Shown: positions 56,777 to 64,000 of the stretch, piece after piece
Position numbering within the stretch: position 1 is the first letter of the stretch
Layout of the letters: every line of letters begins with the position of its first letter
NCBI RefSeq assembly: GCF_018688375.1
Contig: NZ_CP061318.1
Coordinates: 1,302,001 to 1,366,000, forward strand
Reading direction: 5' to 3'
Length of the DNA: 64,000 nucleotides
Source of the DNA: Polynucleobacter sp. AP-Ainpum-60-G11
GTDB taxonomy: Bacteria; Pseudomonadota; Gammaproteobacteria; Burkholderiales; Burkholderiaceae
The notes under the pieces: model-generated
The model's database searches: none
What the model was told of the DNA's origin: nothing
Seen by the model: the letters and a program-made list of their open reading frames with translations, nothing else
Program-made: the position numbers and the translations under genes

Positions 56777-57205
56777 TCAGCCCAAACAGGACCTAAGCTC
56801 AGAGATAAGCCTTTTAAATTGCTCTGGCCTTAAAAACTGGCCAATCTGCACACTTTGACCAGCCTCCTCAATAAAAAAAACTTTTTCAGCCTCTTGTGGC
56901 GAAGAAATCCTAACCCAGCGAGTATTAAATTCAAGCGCGGTCTCTTTATAAGCGATAAATTTCCTCACAATTAAGCGAGTCCCGCTAATTTGAATCTCCT
57001 CAAAATCCAAGGCATGTCGACAATAAATCAAAAAACCAGCGGTGACAGCAGTCAACTCAACCGCCGTAAAGATAAGAATAATTTTTACGCCGGCCAATAG
57101 AAAACCAGTGGCCACGGTTAATGAAAGACAAACCAGGGCGATATAGAACTTGAGCAGCTGACCTGGGGTCAGCGCGCAATTTCGCCTCATCTTCCATGTT
57201 TTCAT
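56777..57205 (-). CDS. DUF2244 membrane protein
   Basis: 142 residues: two closely spaced membrane helices (about 16-62, LLKFYIALVCLSLTVATGFLL and onward), then a soluble C-terminal domain (AYKETALEFNTRWVRI) as in DUF2244. Function unknown; in other proteobacteria members sit near cytochrome oxidase genes. Its ATG overlaps the stop of the upstream cysteine-rich gene (ATGA), so they are one unit. Confidence 0.78.
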   Translation of the reverse strand: MKTWKMRRNCALTPGQLLKFYIALVCLSLTVATGFLLAGVKIILIFTAVELTAVTAGFLIYCRHALDFEEIQISGTRLIVRKFIAYKETALEFNTRWVRISSPQEAEKVFFIEEAGQSVQIGQFLRPEQFKRLISELRSCLG

Positions 57206-57378
57206 TCTGGATAATTCTTATCAGGCTTGGGGGTTGAGCTCGAAGAATTATCCGCTTTAGAGATCAGGGGTGGCGCACTCATTTTCTCGCCATCCCATAC
57301 TTGGCCACACCAACACTCCCCCGCCTCGTTGATGATGCAAACGCCTGAGCCGCAGCAACGTTTATCCGGCGCTTTCAT
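57202..57378 (-). CDS. Small cysteine-rich protein, CWC-like
   Basis: 58 residues from ATG 57378 (MKAPDKRCCGSGVC), which fits better than the longer frame from 57402. Five cysteines: CCGSGVC and CWC, arranged as in the cysteine-rich CWC family, which may bind zinc. The C-terminus is Ser/Lys/Pro-rich and disordered. Translationally coupled to the DUF2244 gene. The family assignment is tentative. Confidence 0.6.
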   Translation of the reverse strand: MKAPDKRCCGSGVCIINEAGECWCGQVWDGEKMSAPPLISKADNSSSSTPKPDKNYPE

Positions 57379-57437
57379 GATTAACCTATTCGTCCTGAAC
57401 AATTCATAATGAAGTCTATTCTAGAGTTTTTATTGAG

Positions 57438-58094
57438 ATGGCGCACTCACCCCCCAACCAATCAACAGACATGCAGAATCCGCTATTTGACTACCAAGAC
57501 ACTGCAGAACCCTTAGCCATAGTGATAAGGGATGGTCATGTTGAATATTTCAATCATTTTTATGATGTGGATGAATCTGATCATCTTTATAGAATCCTAC
57601 TCAACTCCCTACCTTGGGAGGTGGACGAGATCAAGATGTTTGGCAAGCTAGTGAAGACAGTAAGAAAAGTGGTCTGGGTGGGCGATCCAGAATGCGCATA
57701 CACCTACTCTGGAGTTCAAAAAACACCTCAGGCCTGGACTAATGAGTTATTGCAAATGAAGCATAAGCTTGAACAATTCACTGGCCACACCTACAACTCC
57801 TGCTTACTCAATCTGTATCACAGCGGCGCTGAGGGCATGGGCTGGCACAGTGATGATGAGAAAGAATTAGATAGCGGGAATCCTATCGCATCAGTCAGCC
57901 TAGGTGCTCGACGTAAGTTTGCATTTCGCCATAAGCAAGATAAAAGAAGCTACCCAGTATTTCTGGAGCATGGCAGCCTGCTGATCATGCATCCGCCCAC
58001 TCAAGAGTATTGGCATCACAGTCTTCTCAAGACAACAACCATTACAAGCCCCCGAATTAATCTCACCTTTCGGAAAATACTTCCCCGAATATGA
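57438..58094 (+). CDS. AlkB-like 2-oxoglutarate/Fe(II) dioxygenase
   Basis: 218 residues. Iron ligands are His and Asp in GWHSDDEKE (about 137-145) and a distal His in EYWHHSL. The 2OG-binding Arg pair is in SPRINLTFRKI at the C-terminus. The layout (no long N-terminal DNA-grip) resembles the ALKBH2/3-like bacterial branch, which demethylates alkylated bases. Which DNA or RNA lesions it repairs cannot be told. Monocistronic. Confidence 0.9.
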   Translation: MAHSPPNQSTDMQNPLFDYQDTAEPLAIVIRDGHVEYFNHFYDVDESDHLYRILLNSLPWEVDEIKMFGKLVKTVRKVVWVGDPECAYTYSGVQKTPQAWTNELLQMKHKLEQFTGHTYNSCLLNLYHSGAEGMGWHSDDEKELDSGNPIASVSLGARRKFAFRHKQDKRSYPVFLEHGSLLIMHPPTQEYWHHSLLKTTTITSPRINLTFRKILPRI

Positions 58095-58151
58095 AAGAGC
58101 TTGGTTTTTGTGTCTTGAGCTAGCCTTTAGGCTAAATAGCGGTGCGCCAAA

Positions 58152-58610
58152 TTATTTCCAACGCGCCATTGCAGCATCGTCAGTCACGCGAGCATCAACC
58201 CATTTACTGCCTTCTGGGGTTTCTTCTTTTTTCCAAAATGGGGCCGCTGTTTTTAAGTAGTCCATGATGAACTCACAAGCTGCAAATGCTTCACCTCGGT
58301 GGGCGCTAGTAACAGCCACCAAAACAATTTGATCTTCAGGCAGAAGTGGTCCCACTCGATGAATTACTAGTGTTTTATAAAGATCCCAGCGGGCTCTAGC
58401 TTGCTTGATGATTTCCTCCAGGGACTTTTCTGTCATGCCGGGATAGTGCTCTAGCGTCATACCTTTGACTTGACTGCCGTCATTCATATCCCGGACGGTA
58501 CCCACAAAAGTCACTACCGCACCCACACGGGGATCATCCTTACGAAGCGCCTTCACTTCAGTCGTGAGATCAAAGTCTTGCTCTTGAACGCGGATGAAAT
58601 CGTTTTGCAT
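58152..58610 (-). CDS. moaE: MoaE, molybdopterin synthase large subunit
   Basis: 152 residues from ATG 58610, one base after the moaD stop; a longer frame from 58652 lies inside moaD. Landmarks: GAVVTFVGTVRD, MTLEHYPGM, IHRVGPLLPEDQIVLVAV, AHRGEAFAACEFIMDYLK, and PFWKKE with the active-site Lys. With MoaD it inserts sulfur into precursor Z. Confidence 0.95.
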   Translation of the reverse strand: MQNDFIRVQEQDFDLTTEVKALRKDDPRVGAVVTFVGTVRDMNDGSQVKGMTLEHYPGMTEKSLEEIIKQARARWDLYKTLVIHRVGPLLPEDQIVLVAVTSAHRGEAFAACEFIMDYLKTAAPFWKKEETPEGSKWVDARVTDDAAMARWK

Positions 58611-58611
58611 C

Positions 58612-58869
58612 TTAGCCACCCGTAACCGGGGGGAAGAATGCGACTTCAGCACCCTCTACTAGCGGAGTGGAATCGGCCACCATCTCTTGATTTAAAGCGC
58701 AACGAATCACCTTAGTACTAGCGAATACTTCGGACCAAGGATTGCCTCGCTGAGCAAGGTAGCCCCTTAAGTCAGCAATGGTTTTTACTTCCGGCGGTGT
58801 AGTAATACTTTCACCAGAAAGTCCAAGACCCTCTCTTAAGGAGGCAAAGAATCGTAATTCGAGTTTCAT
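58612..58869 (-). CDS. moaD: MoaD, molybdopterin synthase sulfur carrier
   Basis: 85 residues, ubiquitin-like fold, ending with the obligatory Gly-Gly (FFPPVTGG) that is thiocarboxylated and donates sulfur. Operon with moeA (18 nt gap) and moaE. Confidence 0.95.
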   Translation of the reverse strand: MKLELRFFASLREGLGLSGESITTPPEVKTIADLRGYLAQRGNPWSEVFASTKVIRCALNQEMVADSTPLVEGAEVAFFPPVTGG

Positions 58870-58887
58870 AAGGGAATCGTAATACGA

Positions 58888-60129
58888 TTAGGCGAGGAGC
58901 GCGTTAAACGGGATATACTTCACCAGCTCGCCCGCCTTAAAAGTATGTCCTGGCGGGCAATCCAGCAGGCCATCACCCCATGAAGCGCTTGTAAGAACTC
59001 CGGAGCTTTGATTGGGAAATAGATCCAAACCACCCTGCGCATTGATTTTGACCCGTAGGAACTCATTGCGACGATCACCCTTGAGCCAATCAAAGTCAGC
59101 ACGCATAGGATAAGACTGAGGCATGCCTGCATCTCGTCCCTGCAACTTGAGAATGAATGGCCGCACGAATAAAAGGAAGGTAATAAAGCTAGATACTGGA
59201 TTACCAGGTAGTCCAATAAACCAAGTTTCCGCATCCTTATTTTGACCTGACTTGCGCACGGCACCGAAAGCTAAAGGCTTCCCAGGTTTAATGGCGATCT
59301 GCCAGAGATCTAACCTACCCTCAGCAGTCACCGCGGGTTTGATGTGATCCTCTTCACCAACCGATACACCGCCAGAAGTAATAATCAAATCATGATCTTT
59401 ACTAGCCTTGCGCAGCGTTTCTTTAGTAGCCTCAAGACTGTCTGGAACAATTCCAAAATCCGTTGCATCGCATCCAAGGGATTTAATGCACGCCAATAAA
59501 GTATCGCGATTGGAATTATAGATACCACCCGGTTTCAGCGGCTCACCTGGAAGTGAAAGCTCATCACCGGTAAAAAATGCGGCCACCCTGACCTTACGCT
59601 TCACATTTAAATGCGTTAGGCCGGCAGATGCTGCAACACCTAATTCTTGTGGGCGCAGAAAAGTACCCGCGCTGAGAGCCGCTTTACCTGCAGTGAGGTC
59701 CTCACCTCTTCTGCGAATCCATTGACCTGATGTTGGTGCAATATTGACCTGCACTTGATCAGTTGAACCCTCTGGAATAGCGCAGTCCTCCTGCATCACA
59801 ACGGCATCAGCGCCCGGAGGAACTGGGGCACCAGTAAAAATTCTGGCAGCAGTACCTGGCTCTAGCTGCGTACCCATAGATCCCGCCGGAATACGTTGCG
59901 CAATCTTGAGAGTATTTCCAGATGTTTGGGTATCAGCAGTACGCACTGCATAACCATCCATGGAAGTGTTATCGAGCGGGGGAACATCAACTAGGCTGTT
60001 CACATTCTCTGCAAGCACACGACCAAGAGCGGCTTGCATAGTGACCGTCTCACACTCACCTACAGCTTTTGCATTTGACAGCAGGTGATCTAAAGCCTGC
60101 TGAGCAGTCAACATCGGAGGCTTGGTCAT
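58888..60129 (-). CDS. moeA: MoeA, molybdopterin molybdotransferase
   Basis: 413 residues. DVPPLDNTSMDGYAVR (about 50-65), GAPVPPGADAVVMQED and GIYNSNRDTLLA mark the family; the MPT-binding core has TSGGVSVGEEDHIK. Inserts molybdate into molybdopterin-AMP. The molybdenum enzyme it would supply in this window is the SoxC-like sulfite dehydrogenase. Confidence 0.95.
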   Translation of the reverse strand: MTKPPMLTAQQALDHLLSNAKAVGECETVTMQAALGRVLAENVNSLVDVPPLDNTSMDGYAVRTADTQTSGNTLKIAQRIPAGSMGTQLEPGTAARIFTGAPVPPGADAVVMQEDCAIPEGSTDQVQVNIAPTSGQWIRRRGEDLTAGKAALSAGTFLRPQELGVAASAGLTHLNVKRKVRVAAFFTGDELSLPGEPLKPGGIYNSNRDTLLACIKSLGCDATDFGIVPDSLEATKETLRKASKDHDLIITSGGVSVGEEDHIKPAVTAEGRLDLWQIAIKPGKPLAFGAVRKSGQNKDAETWFIGLPGNPVSSFITFLLFVRPFILKLQGRDAGMPQSYPMRADFDWLKGDRRNEFLRVKINAQGGLDLFPNQSSGVLTSASWGDGLLDCPPGHTFKAGELVKYIPFNALLA

Positions 60130-60146
60130 AGTGTTTTATTTCTGAG

Positions 60147-61589
60147 TTAGTTGACGTGGGCAGTGATGAAGTTTTTCACTTGATTCACATCAGCATCGAT
60201 ATTTTCAACGCGCTGTGGCTTTGACTTGATATCTTTAAATGCTGCAGGGCACTCTGCTGGACGGCCCAGCGCCACTTCAATCGTTTCTTCAAACTTAATC
60301 GGCAAGGCAGTTTCCAAGACAATCATTGGAATACCTGCCTGCAAATGCTCACGCGCCACCTTCACACCATCGGCGGTATGTGTATCAATCATGACGCCAT
60401 ACTGCGAGTCAATATTGCGAATTGTCTCAAGGCGGTTTTCATGAGTGCTGCGACCAGATTGGAATCCATACTTGGCAATGTCTTTAAAGACAGCATCTTT
60501 AGAAATATCAAATCCGCCGGCTTCGTCTACCTGCTTGAACATGCTTGCGGTTGCTTTGCCATCTTTACCCATGAGGTCAAAGACAAAGCGTTCAAAATTA
60601 CTCGCCTTAGAAATATCCATGGACGGGCTAGAAGTATGCAAAGTCTCAGCAGACTTGCGCGCACGATAAACGCCTGTTCTGAAGAACTCATCGAGTACAT
60701 CATTTTCATTGGTAGCGGCAATCAAATGCGCAATTGGTAAACCCATCATGCGGGCAATATGACCAGCACAGATATTGCCAAAGTTACCAGAGGGCACGGT
60801 AAATGATACTTTTTCTGTGCTTGATTTTGTAGCCAGCAAATATCCTTGGAAGTAGTAAACCACCTGGGCAACCACACGGCCCCAGTTAATTGAGTTCACA
60901 GTACCGATTTGATTATTTGCTTTAAAGGCATGATCATTGCTGACTGCTTTGACAATATCTTGGCAGTCATCAAACACACCAGCTACCGCCAGATTAAAAA
61001 TATTAGGGTCTTGCAAGGAATACATCTGAGCGGATTGGAAAGCGCTCATTTTGCCGCGTGGTGAAAGCATGAATACCTTCACACCTTCTTTGCCACGCAT
61101 GGCATATTCAGCAGCACTACCAGTATCACCAGAAGTCGCGCCCAAAATATTGAGCTTTTGACCTTTCTTCTTCAAAGCATACTCAAAGAGATTGCCGAGC
61201 AACTGCATCGCCATATCTTTAAATGCCAATGTTGGTCCATTAGACAGACTCAACAAGCCGATACGAGTACCCTGCTCCTCGCCCAACCAATGTAATGGCG
61301 TGATGTCTTTAGCATTATCTTCGGTACGTCCATTGCAATAGACTTGCTCTGTATAAGTTTTGCGCAGTAATGCGCGCAAATCTGCCTCAGGAATGTCATC
61401 ACAATAGAGACTTAAGACCTCATAAGCGAGATCGGCATAAGGCAATCCACGCCAGGAATCTAACTGCTCTTTAGTGACTTGCGGATACTCAGTGGGCAAA
61501 TATAGGCCGCCATCCGGAGCCAATCCGCCGAGCAAGATTTCTAAAAAGGATTGCTGTGGGCTATTGCCTCGAGTAGATTGGTAACGCAT
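60147..61589 (-). CDS. thrC: Threonine synthase
   Basis: 480 residues of the long (fungal/betaproteobacterial) ThrC class. N-terminal MRYQSTRGNSPQQSF, PLP Lys in LAFKDMAMQLLGN, PLP-phosphate loop GATSGDTGSAAEYAM. Converts O-phosphohomoserine to threonine. 8 nt after hom, 17 nt before moeA. Confidence 0.96.
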   Translation of the reverse strand: MRYQSTRGNSPQQSFLEILLGGLAPDGGLYLPTEYPQVTKEQLDSWRGLPYADLAYEVLSLYCDDIPEADLRALLRKTYTEQVYCNGRTEDNAKDITPLHWLGEEQGTRIGLLSLSNGPTLAFKDMAMQLLGNLFEYALKKKGQKLNILGATSGDTGSAAEYAMRGKEGVKVFMLSPRGKMSAFQSAQMYSLQDPNIFNLAVAGVFDDCQDIVKAVSNDHAFKANNQIGTVNSINWGRVVAQVVYYFQGYLLATKSSTEKVSFTVPSGNFGNICAGHIARMMGLPIAHLIAATNENDVLDEFFRTGVYRARKSAETLHTSSPSMDISKASNFERFVFDLMGKDGKATASMFKQVDEAGGFDISKDAVFKDIAKYGFQSGRSTHENRLETIRNIDSQYGVMIDTHTADGVKVAREHLQAGIPMIVLETALPIKFEETIEVALGRPAECPAAFKDIKSKPQRVENIDADVNQVKNFITAHVN

Positions 61590-61597
61590 GACTTGTA

Positions 61598-62908
61598 TTA
61601 GGAGAGATTTTCTAAACGGATCTTCACGACTTCACCGGCAACCGTTTTCAGATTCTGAATTTCAGCAATCGCTGCTAGCATGTGCTTTTCTTTAGTCTCA
61701 TGTGTCAATGCAACCAAATCAGTTTGGCTTTCACCTTCGTCCGCTTCTTTTTGTAAAAGCGCATCGATTGAAATGCCATGAGCAGCCAGAATCTTTGTGA
61801 TGTCAGCTAATACGCCAGCCTGATCAGCCACACGCAAACGCAAGTAATAGCTGGTGGTAATTTCACCCATTGGTAATACTGCGATATCGCGCACTGCATC
61901 TGGTTGGAATGCAAGATATGGAACACGGTTCTCAGGGCTTGCACCCAATAAACGCGTGATATCTACTAAGTCAGCAATCACAGCAGATGCGGTTGGCTCT
62001 GAACCTGCACCTTTACCGTAGTACAAGGTAGTACCAACGGCATCACCAAATACCTGAACGGCATTCATGGCACCTTCTACGTTTGCAATGAGACGTTTAG
62101 TAGGAATGAGGGTTGGATGCACGCGCAGCTCTACACCAGTCGTTGTCTTCTTCGCGATACCCAGCAACTTGATGCGATAGCCCAACTGCTCGGCATACTT
62201 GATATCGATCGCATCGAGTTTCGTAATTCCTTCAACATGGGCTTTCTCAAATTGCATTGGAATACCAAATGCAATCGCACTCATGATGGTTGCTTTGTGT
62301 GCAGCATCTACACCTTCAATATCAAATGTAGGATCTGCTTCTGCGTAACCTAAACGCTGCGCTTCTTTTAAGACAGTCGCAAAGTCCAAGCCTTTGTCGC
62401 GCATCTCAGTAAGAATGAAATTAGTTGTGCCGTTGATGATGCCGGCAATCCACTCAATGTGATTCGCAGTCAAACCTTCGCGCAGCGCTTTAATAATTGG
62501 GATGCCACCAGCAACTGCCGCTTCAAAAGCGACCATGACACCCTTTTCATGAGCAGCTTTAAAAATCTCATTGCCATGTACAGCGATTAAAGCCTTATTG
62601 GCTGTTACCACGTGCTTGCCAGCTGCGATTGCTTCTAGCACCAACTCTTTAGCAATACCGTAACCACCAATCAACTCAACAACGATATCAATCTCAGGGT
62701 TATTAATCACTGCACGCGCATCGCTCACCACTTGAGCGCGGTCATTGACCAGTTCTTTGGCACGCTCCACATTGAGATCGGCAACTGTATTAATGCGAAT
62801 ACCACGACCTGCGCGACGTTGAATTTCATTCTGGTTACGCTCGAGTACGGTGAATACGCCACCACCTACAGTGCCAATACCTAATAGACCAACTTGAATC
62901 GGTTTCAT
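61598..62908 (-). CDS. hom: Homoserine dehydrogenase
   Basis: 436 residues. N-terminal NAD(P) fold LLGIGTVGGGVFTVL, the catalytic VAFEAAVAGGIPIIKALREG region, a NGTTNFILTEM helix, and a C-terminal ACT domain (YYLRLRVADQAGVLADITKIL) that likely provides threonine feedback. Overlaps the aminotransferase stop by 4 nt. Confidence 0.96.
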   Translation of the reverse strand: MKPIQVGLLGIGTVGGGVFTVLERNQNEIQRRAGRGIRINTVADLNVERAKELVNDRAQVVSDARAVINNPEIDIVVELIGGYGIAKELVLEAIAAGKHVVTANKALIAVHGNEIFKAAHEKGVMVAFEAAVAGGIPIIKALREGLTANHIEWIAGIINGTTNFILTEMRDKGLDFATVLKEAQRLGYAEADPTFDIEGVDAAHKATIMSAIAFGIPMQFEKAHVEGITKLDAIDIKYAEQLGYRIKLLGIAKKTTTGVELRVHPTLIPTKRLIANVEGAMNAVQVFGDAVGTTLYYGKGAGSEPTASAVIADLVDITRLLGASPENRVPYLAFQPDAVRDIAVLPMGEITTSYYLRLRVADQAGVLADITKILAAHGISIDALLQKEADEGESQTDLVALTHETKEKHMLAAIAEIQNLKTVAGEVVKIRLENLS

Positions 62909-64000
62909 GATGCCTTTGTTGCAGTTGAGTTAGCCGCTTTACGACTATGTTTTTGACGATAACGCTCTAAAAAACGTGCGAGACGACCAATGGCCTCTTT
63001 AAGCACATCCTCATGAGGTAAGAACACTACGCGGAAGTGATCTGGCTTGCCCCAGTTAAAACCGGAGCCCTGCACTAACAACACTTTCTCTTCCTTTAAG
63101 AGATCGGCTACAAACTGCTGATCATCTTCAATGGGGTACATCTCGGGATCAAGCTTTGGAAATAAGTACAAAGCAGACTTTGGTTTCACGCAAGTCACAC
63201 CAGGGATCTCAGTAATGAGTTTCCAGGCGAGGTCACGCTGCTTAGCCAAGCGACCGCCTTCATTGACCAAATCATTGATGCTCTGATAGCCGCCCAATGC
63301 AGTTTGAATGGCGTACTGTCCAGGCACGTTCGCACACAGGCGCATTGAGGACAACATATTGAGACCCTCAATGTAATCTCGAATCATCTCTTTATCGCCT
63401 GACACGATCATCCAGCCAGCACGGTAGCCGCAAGAGCGATAGTTCTTAGAGAGGCCATTGAAGGTAATGGTGACTACATCAGTAGATAAGGACGCCAAAG
63501 AGATGTGTTTCTCTTGGTCGTACAGCATCTTGTCGTAAATCTCATCGGCAAACAGAATCAAGCCATGCTCACGTGCAATTGACGTTAACTCCGTTAGCAC
63601 TTCTTTGGAGTAAATGGCACCAGTTGGATTGTTGGGATTAATCACCACAATCGCTTTAGTGCGCGGCGTGATCTTTTTACGCAAATCCGCCAAATCAGGA
63701 GCCCATTCTTTGGACTCATCACACAAGTAATGAACTGGGGTACCACCGGACAGACTAACGGCAGCTGTCCATAATGGATAGTCAGGGGCTGGTACCAATA
63801 CTTCGTCGCCATTGTTAAGCAATGCATTCATTGCCAAGACGATCAGTTCAGAAACGCCATTGCCGGTATAAATGTCATCCAAAGTAACGCCTTGAATGCC
63901 TTTTTCTTGGCAATACTGCATGATGGCCTTACGAGCCGCAAAAATTCCCTTGGAATCGGAGTACGCTGAGGCATTACCCAAGTTACGGATCATGTCTAAC
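62905..64000 (-). CDS. alaC: AlaC/AlaA-type aminotransferase, 5' end beyond the window
   Basis: About 365 residues visible; the frame stays open through the right edge, so roughly the first 45 residues are missing. The Met at 63993 is internal. Class I/II aminotransferase: GNGVSELIVLAMNALL, NPNNPTGAIYS, and PLP Lys in FNGLSKNYRSCGYRAGW. Probable glutamate-pyruvate aminotransferase making alanine or feeding threonine/isoleucine synthesis. The basic Lys-rich C-terminal tail is unusually long. First gene seen of the run to moaE. Confidence 0.88.
   Translation of the reverse strand, partial: LDMIRNLGNASAYSDSKGIFAARKAIMQYCQEKGIQGVTLDDIYTGNGVSELIVLAMNALLNNGDEVLVPAPDYPLWTAAVSLSGGTPVHYLCDESKEWAPDLADLRKKITPRTKAIVVINPNNPTGAIYSKEVLTELTSIAREHGLILFADEIYDKMLYDQEKHISLASLSTDVVTITFNGLSKNYRSCGYRAGWMIVSGDKEMIRDYIEGLNMLSSMRLCANVPGQYAIQTALGGYQSINDLVNEGGRLAKQRDLAWKLITEIPGVTCVKPKSALYLFPKLDPEMYPIEDDQQFVADLLKEEKVLLVQGSGFNWGKPDHFRVVFLPHEDVLKEAIGRLARFLERYRQKHSRKAANSTATKAS

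Overview
The window is 64 kb of a betaproteobacterial chromosome. Gene content and order point to the Burkholderiaceae, most likely a freshwater Polynucleobacter or close relative. The markers are rpfE-like/recJ/prfB/lysS, a lolCD-tatD-comEC block, a complete iscRSUA-hscBA-fdx operon, tyrB back to back with uvrB, an intracellular PHA depolymerase, three orphan Bug-family periplasmic binding proteins and moderate GC by eye. No rRNA, phage, IS element or CRISPR array is visible. The genus is an inference from gene content.

Layout. 1-2.3 kb: a truncated exported protein and kup. 2.4-4.8 kb: an initiator tRNA-fMet, then a TPR-glycosyltransferase gene, then a second degenerate copy of the 3' 45 nt of the same tRNA. 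This looks like a small insertion that used the tRNA as its attachment site. 4.9-6.5 kb: a Bug protein and a hicAB toxin-antitoxin pair. 6.6-17.4 kb: housekeeping genes (comEC, tatD, lolD, lolC, rpfE-like, recJ, prfB with its programmed frameshift, lysS). 17.4-21.7 kb: a DsbA-fold isomerase with a Bug protein, OsmC, a methyltransferase-like membrane protein, ferredoxin-NADP reductase and a 54-codon gene.

21.7-29.2 kb holds an apparently complete sulfolactate desulfonation operon read leftward: a malate/sulfolactate-type dehydrogenase, SuyA and SuyB (sulfo-lyase), a GntR regulator, a YeiH-type exporter, and a SoxC-like molybdenum sulfite dehydrogenase with a monoheme lipoprotein cytochrome. 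A divergent Bug gene lies across an intergenic region carrying a 30-bp palindrome, the probable GntR operator. 29.2-35.6 kb is a second leftward operon, controlled by a divergent LysR. It encodes an SdhB-like iron-sulfur protein, two cytochrome-b-like membrane subunits, a two-subunit class I fumarase-like hydratase, an SdhA-like flavoprotein that lacks the covalent-FAD histidine, and a TauE/SafE exporter. This is not the housekeeping succinate dehydrogenase. Its substrate is unknown, and its position next to the sulfonate operon suggests an unusual C4 acid.

35.8-37.4 kb: two exported proteins (DUF3300 and a Rap1a/Tai-like protein). 37.5-42.9 kb: the Isc iron-sulfur operon with a candidate IscR box. 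43-50.8 kb: uvrB/tyrB, phaZ, a soluble RnfB-like ferredoxin with nth and a DUF1841 gene, a coiled-coil membrane protein and a HIT protein. 50.9-56.4 kb: aceA, an Fsr-like MFS transporter and clpB with a recognisable sigma-32 promoter. 56.5-58.1 kb: a GIY-YIG protein, DUF2244, a small cysteine-rich protein and an AlkB-like oxygenase. 58.2-64 kb: a leftward run alaC-hom-thrC-moeA-moaD-moaE joining threonine and molybdopterin synthesis. The molybdopterin genes would also serve the SoxC-like enzyme.
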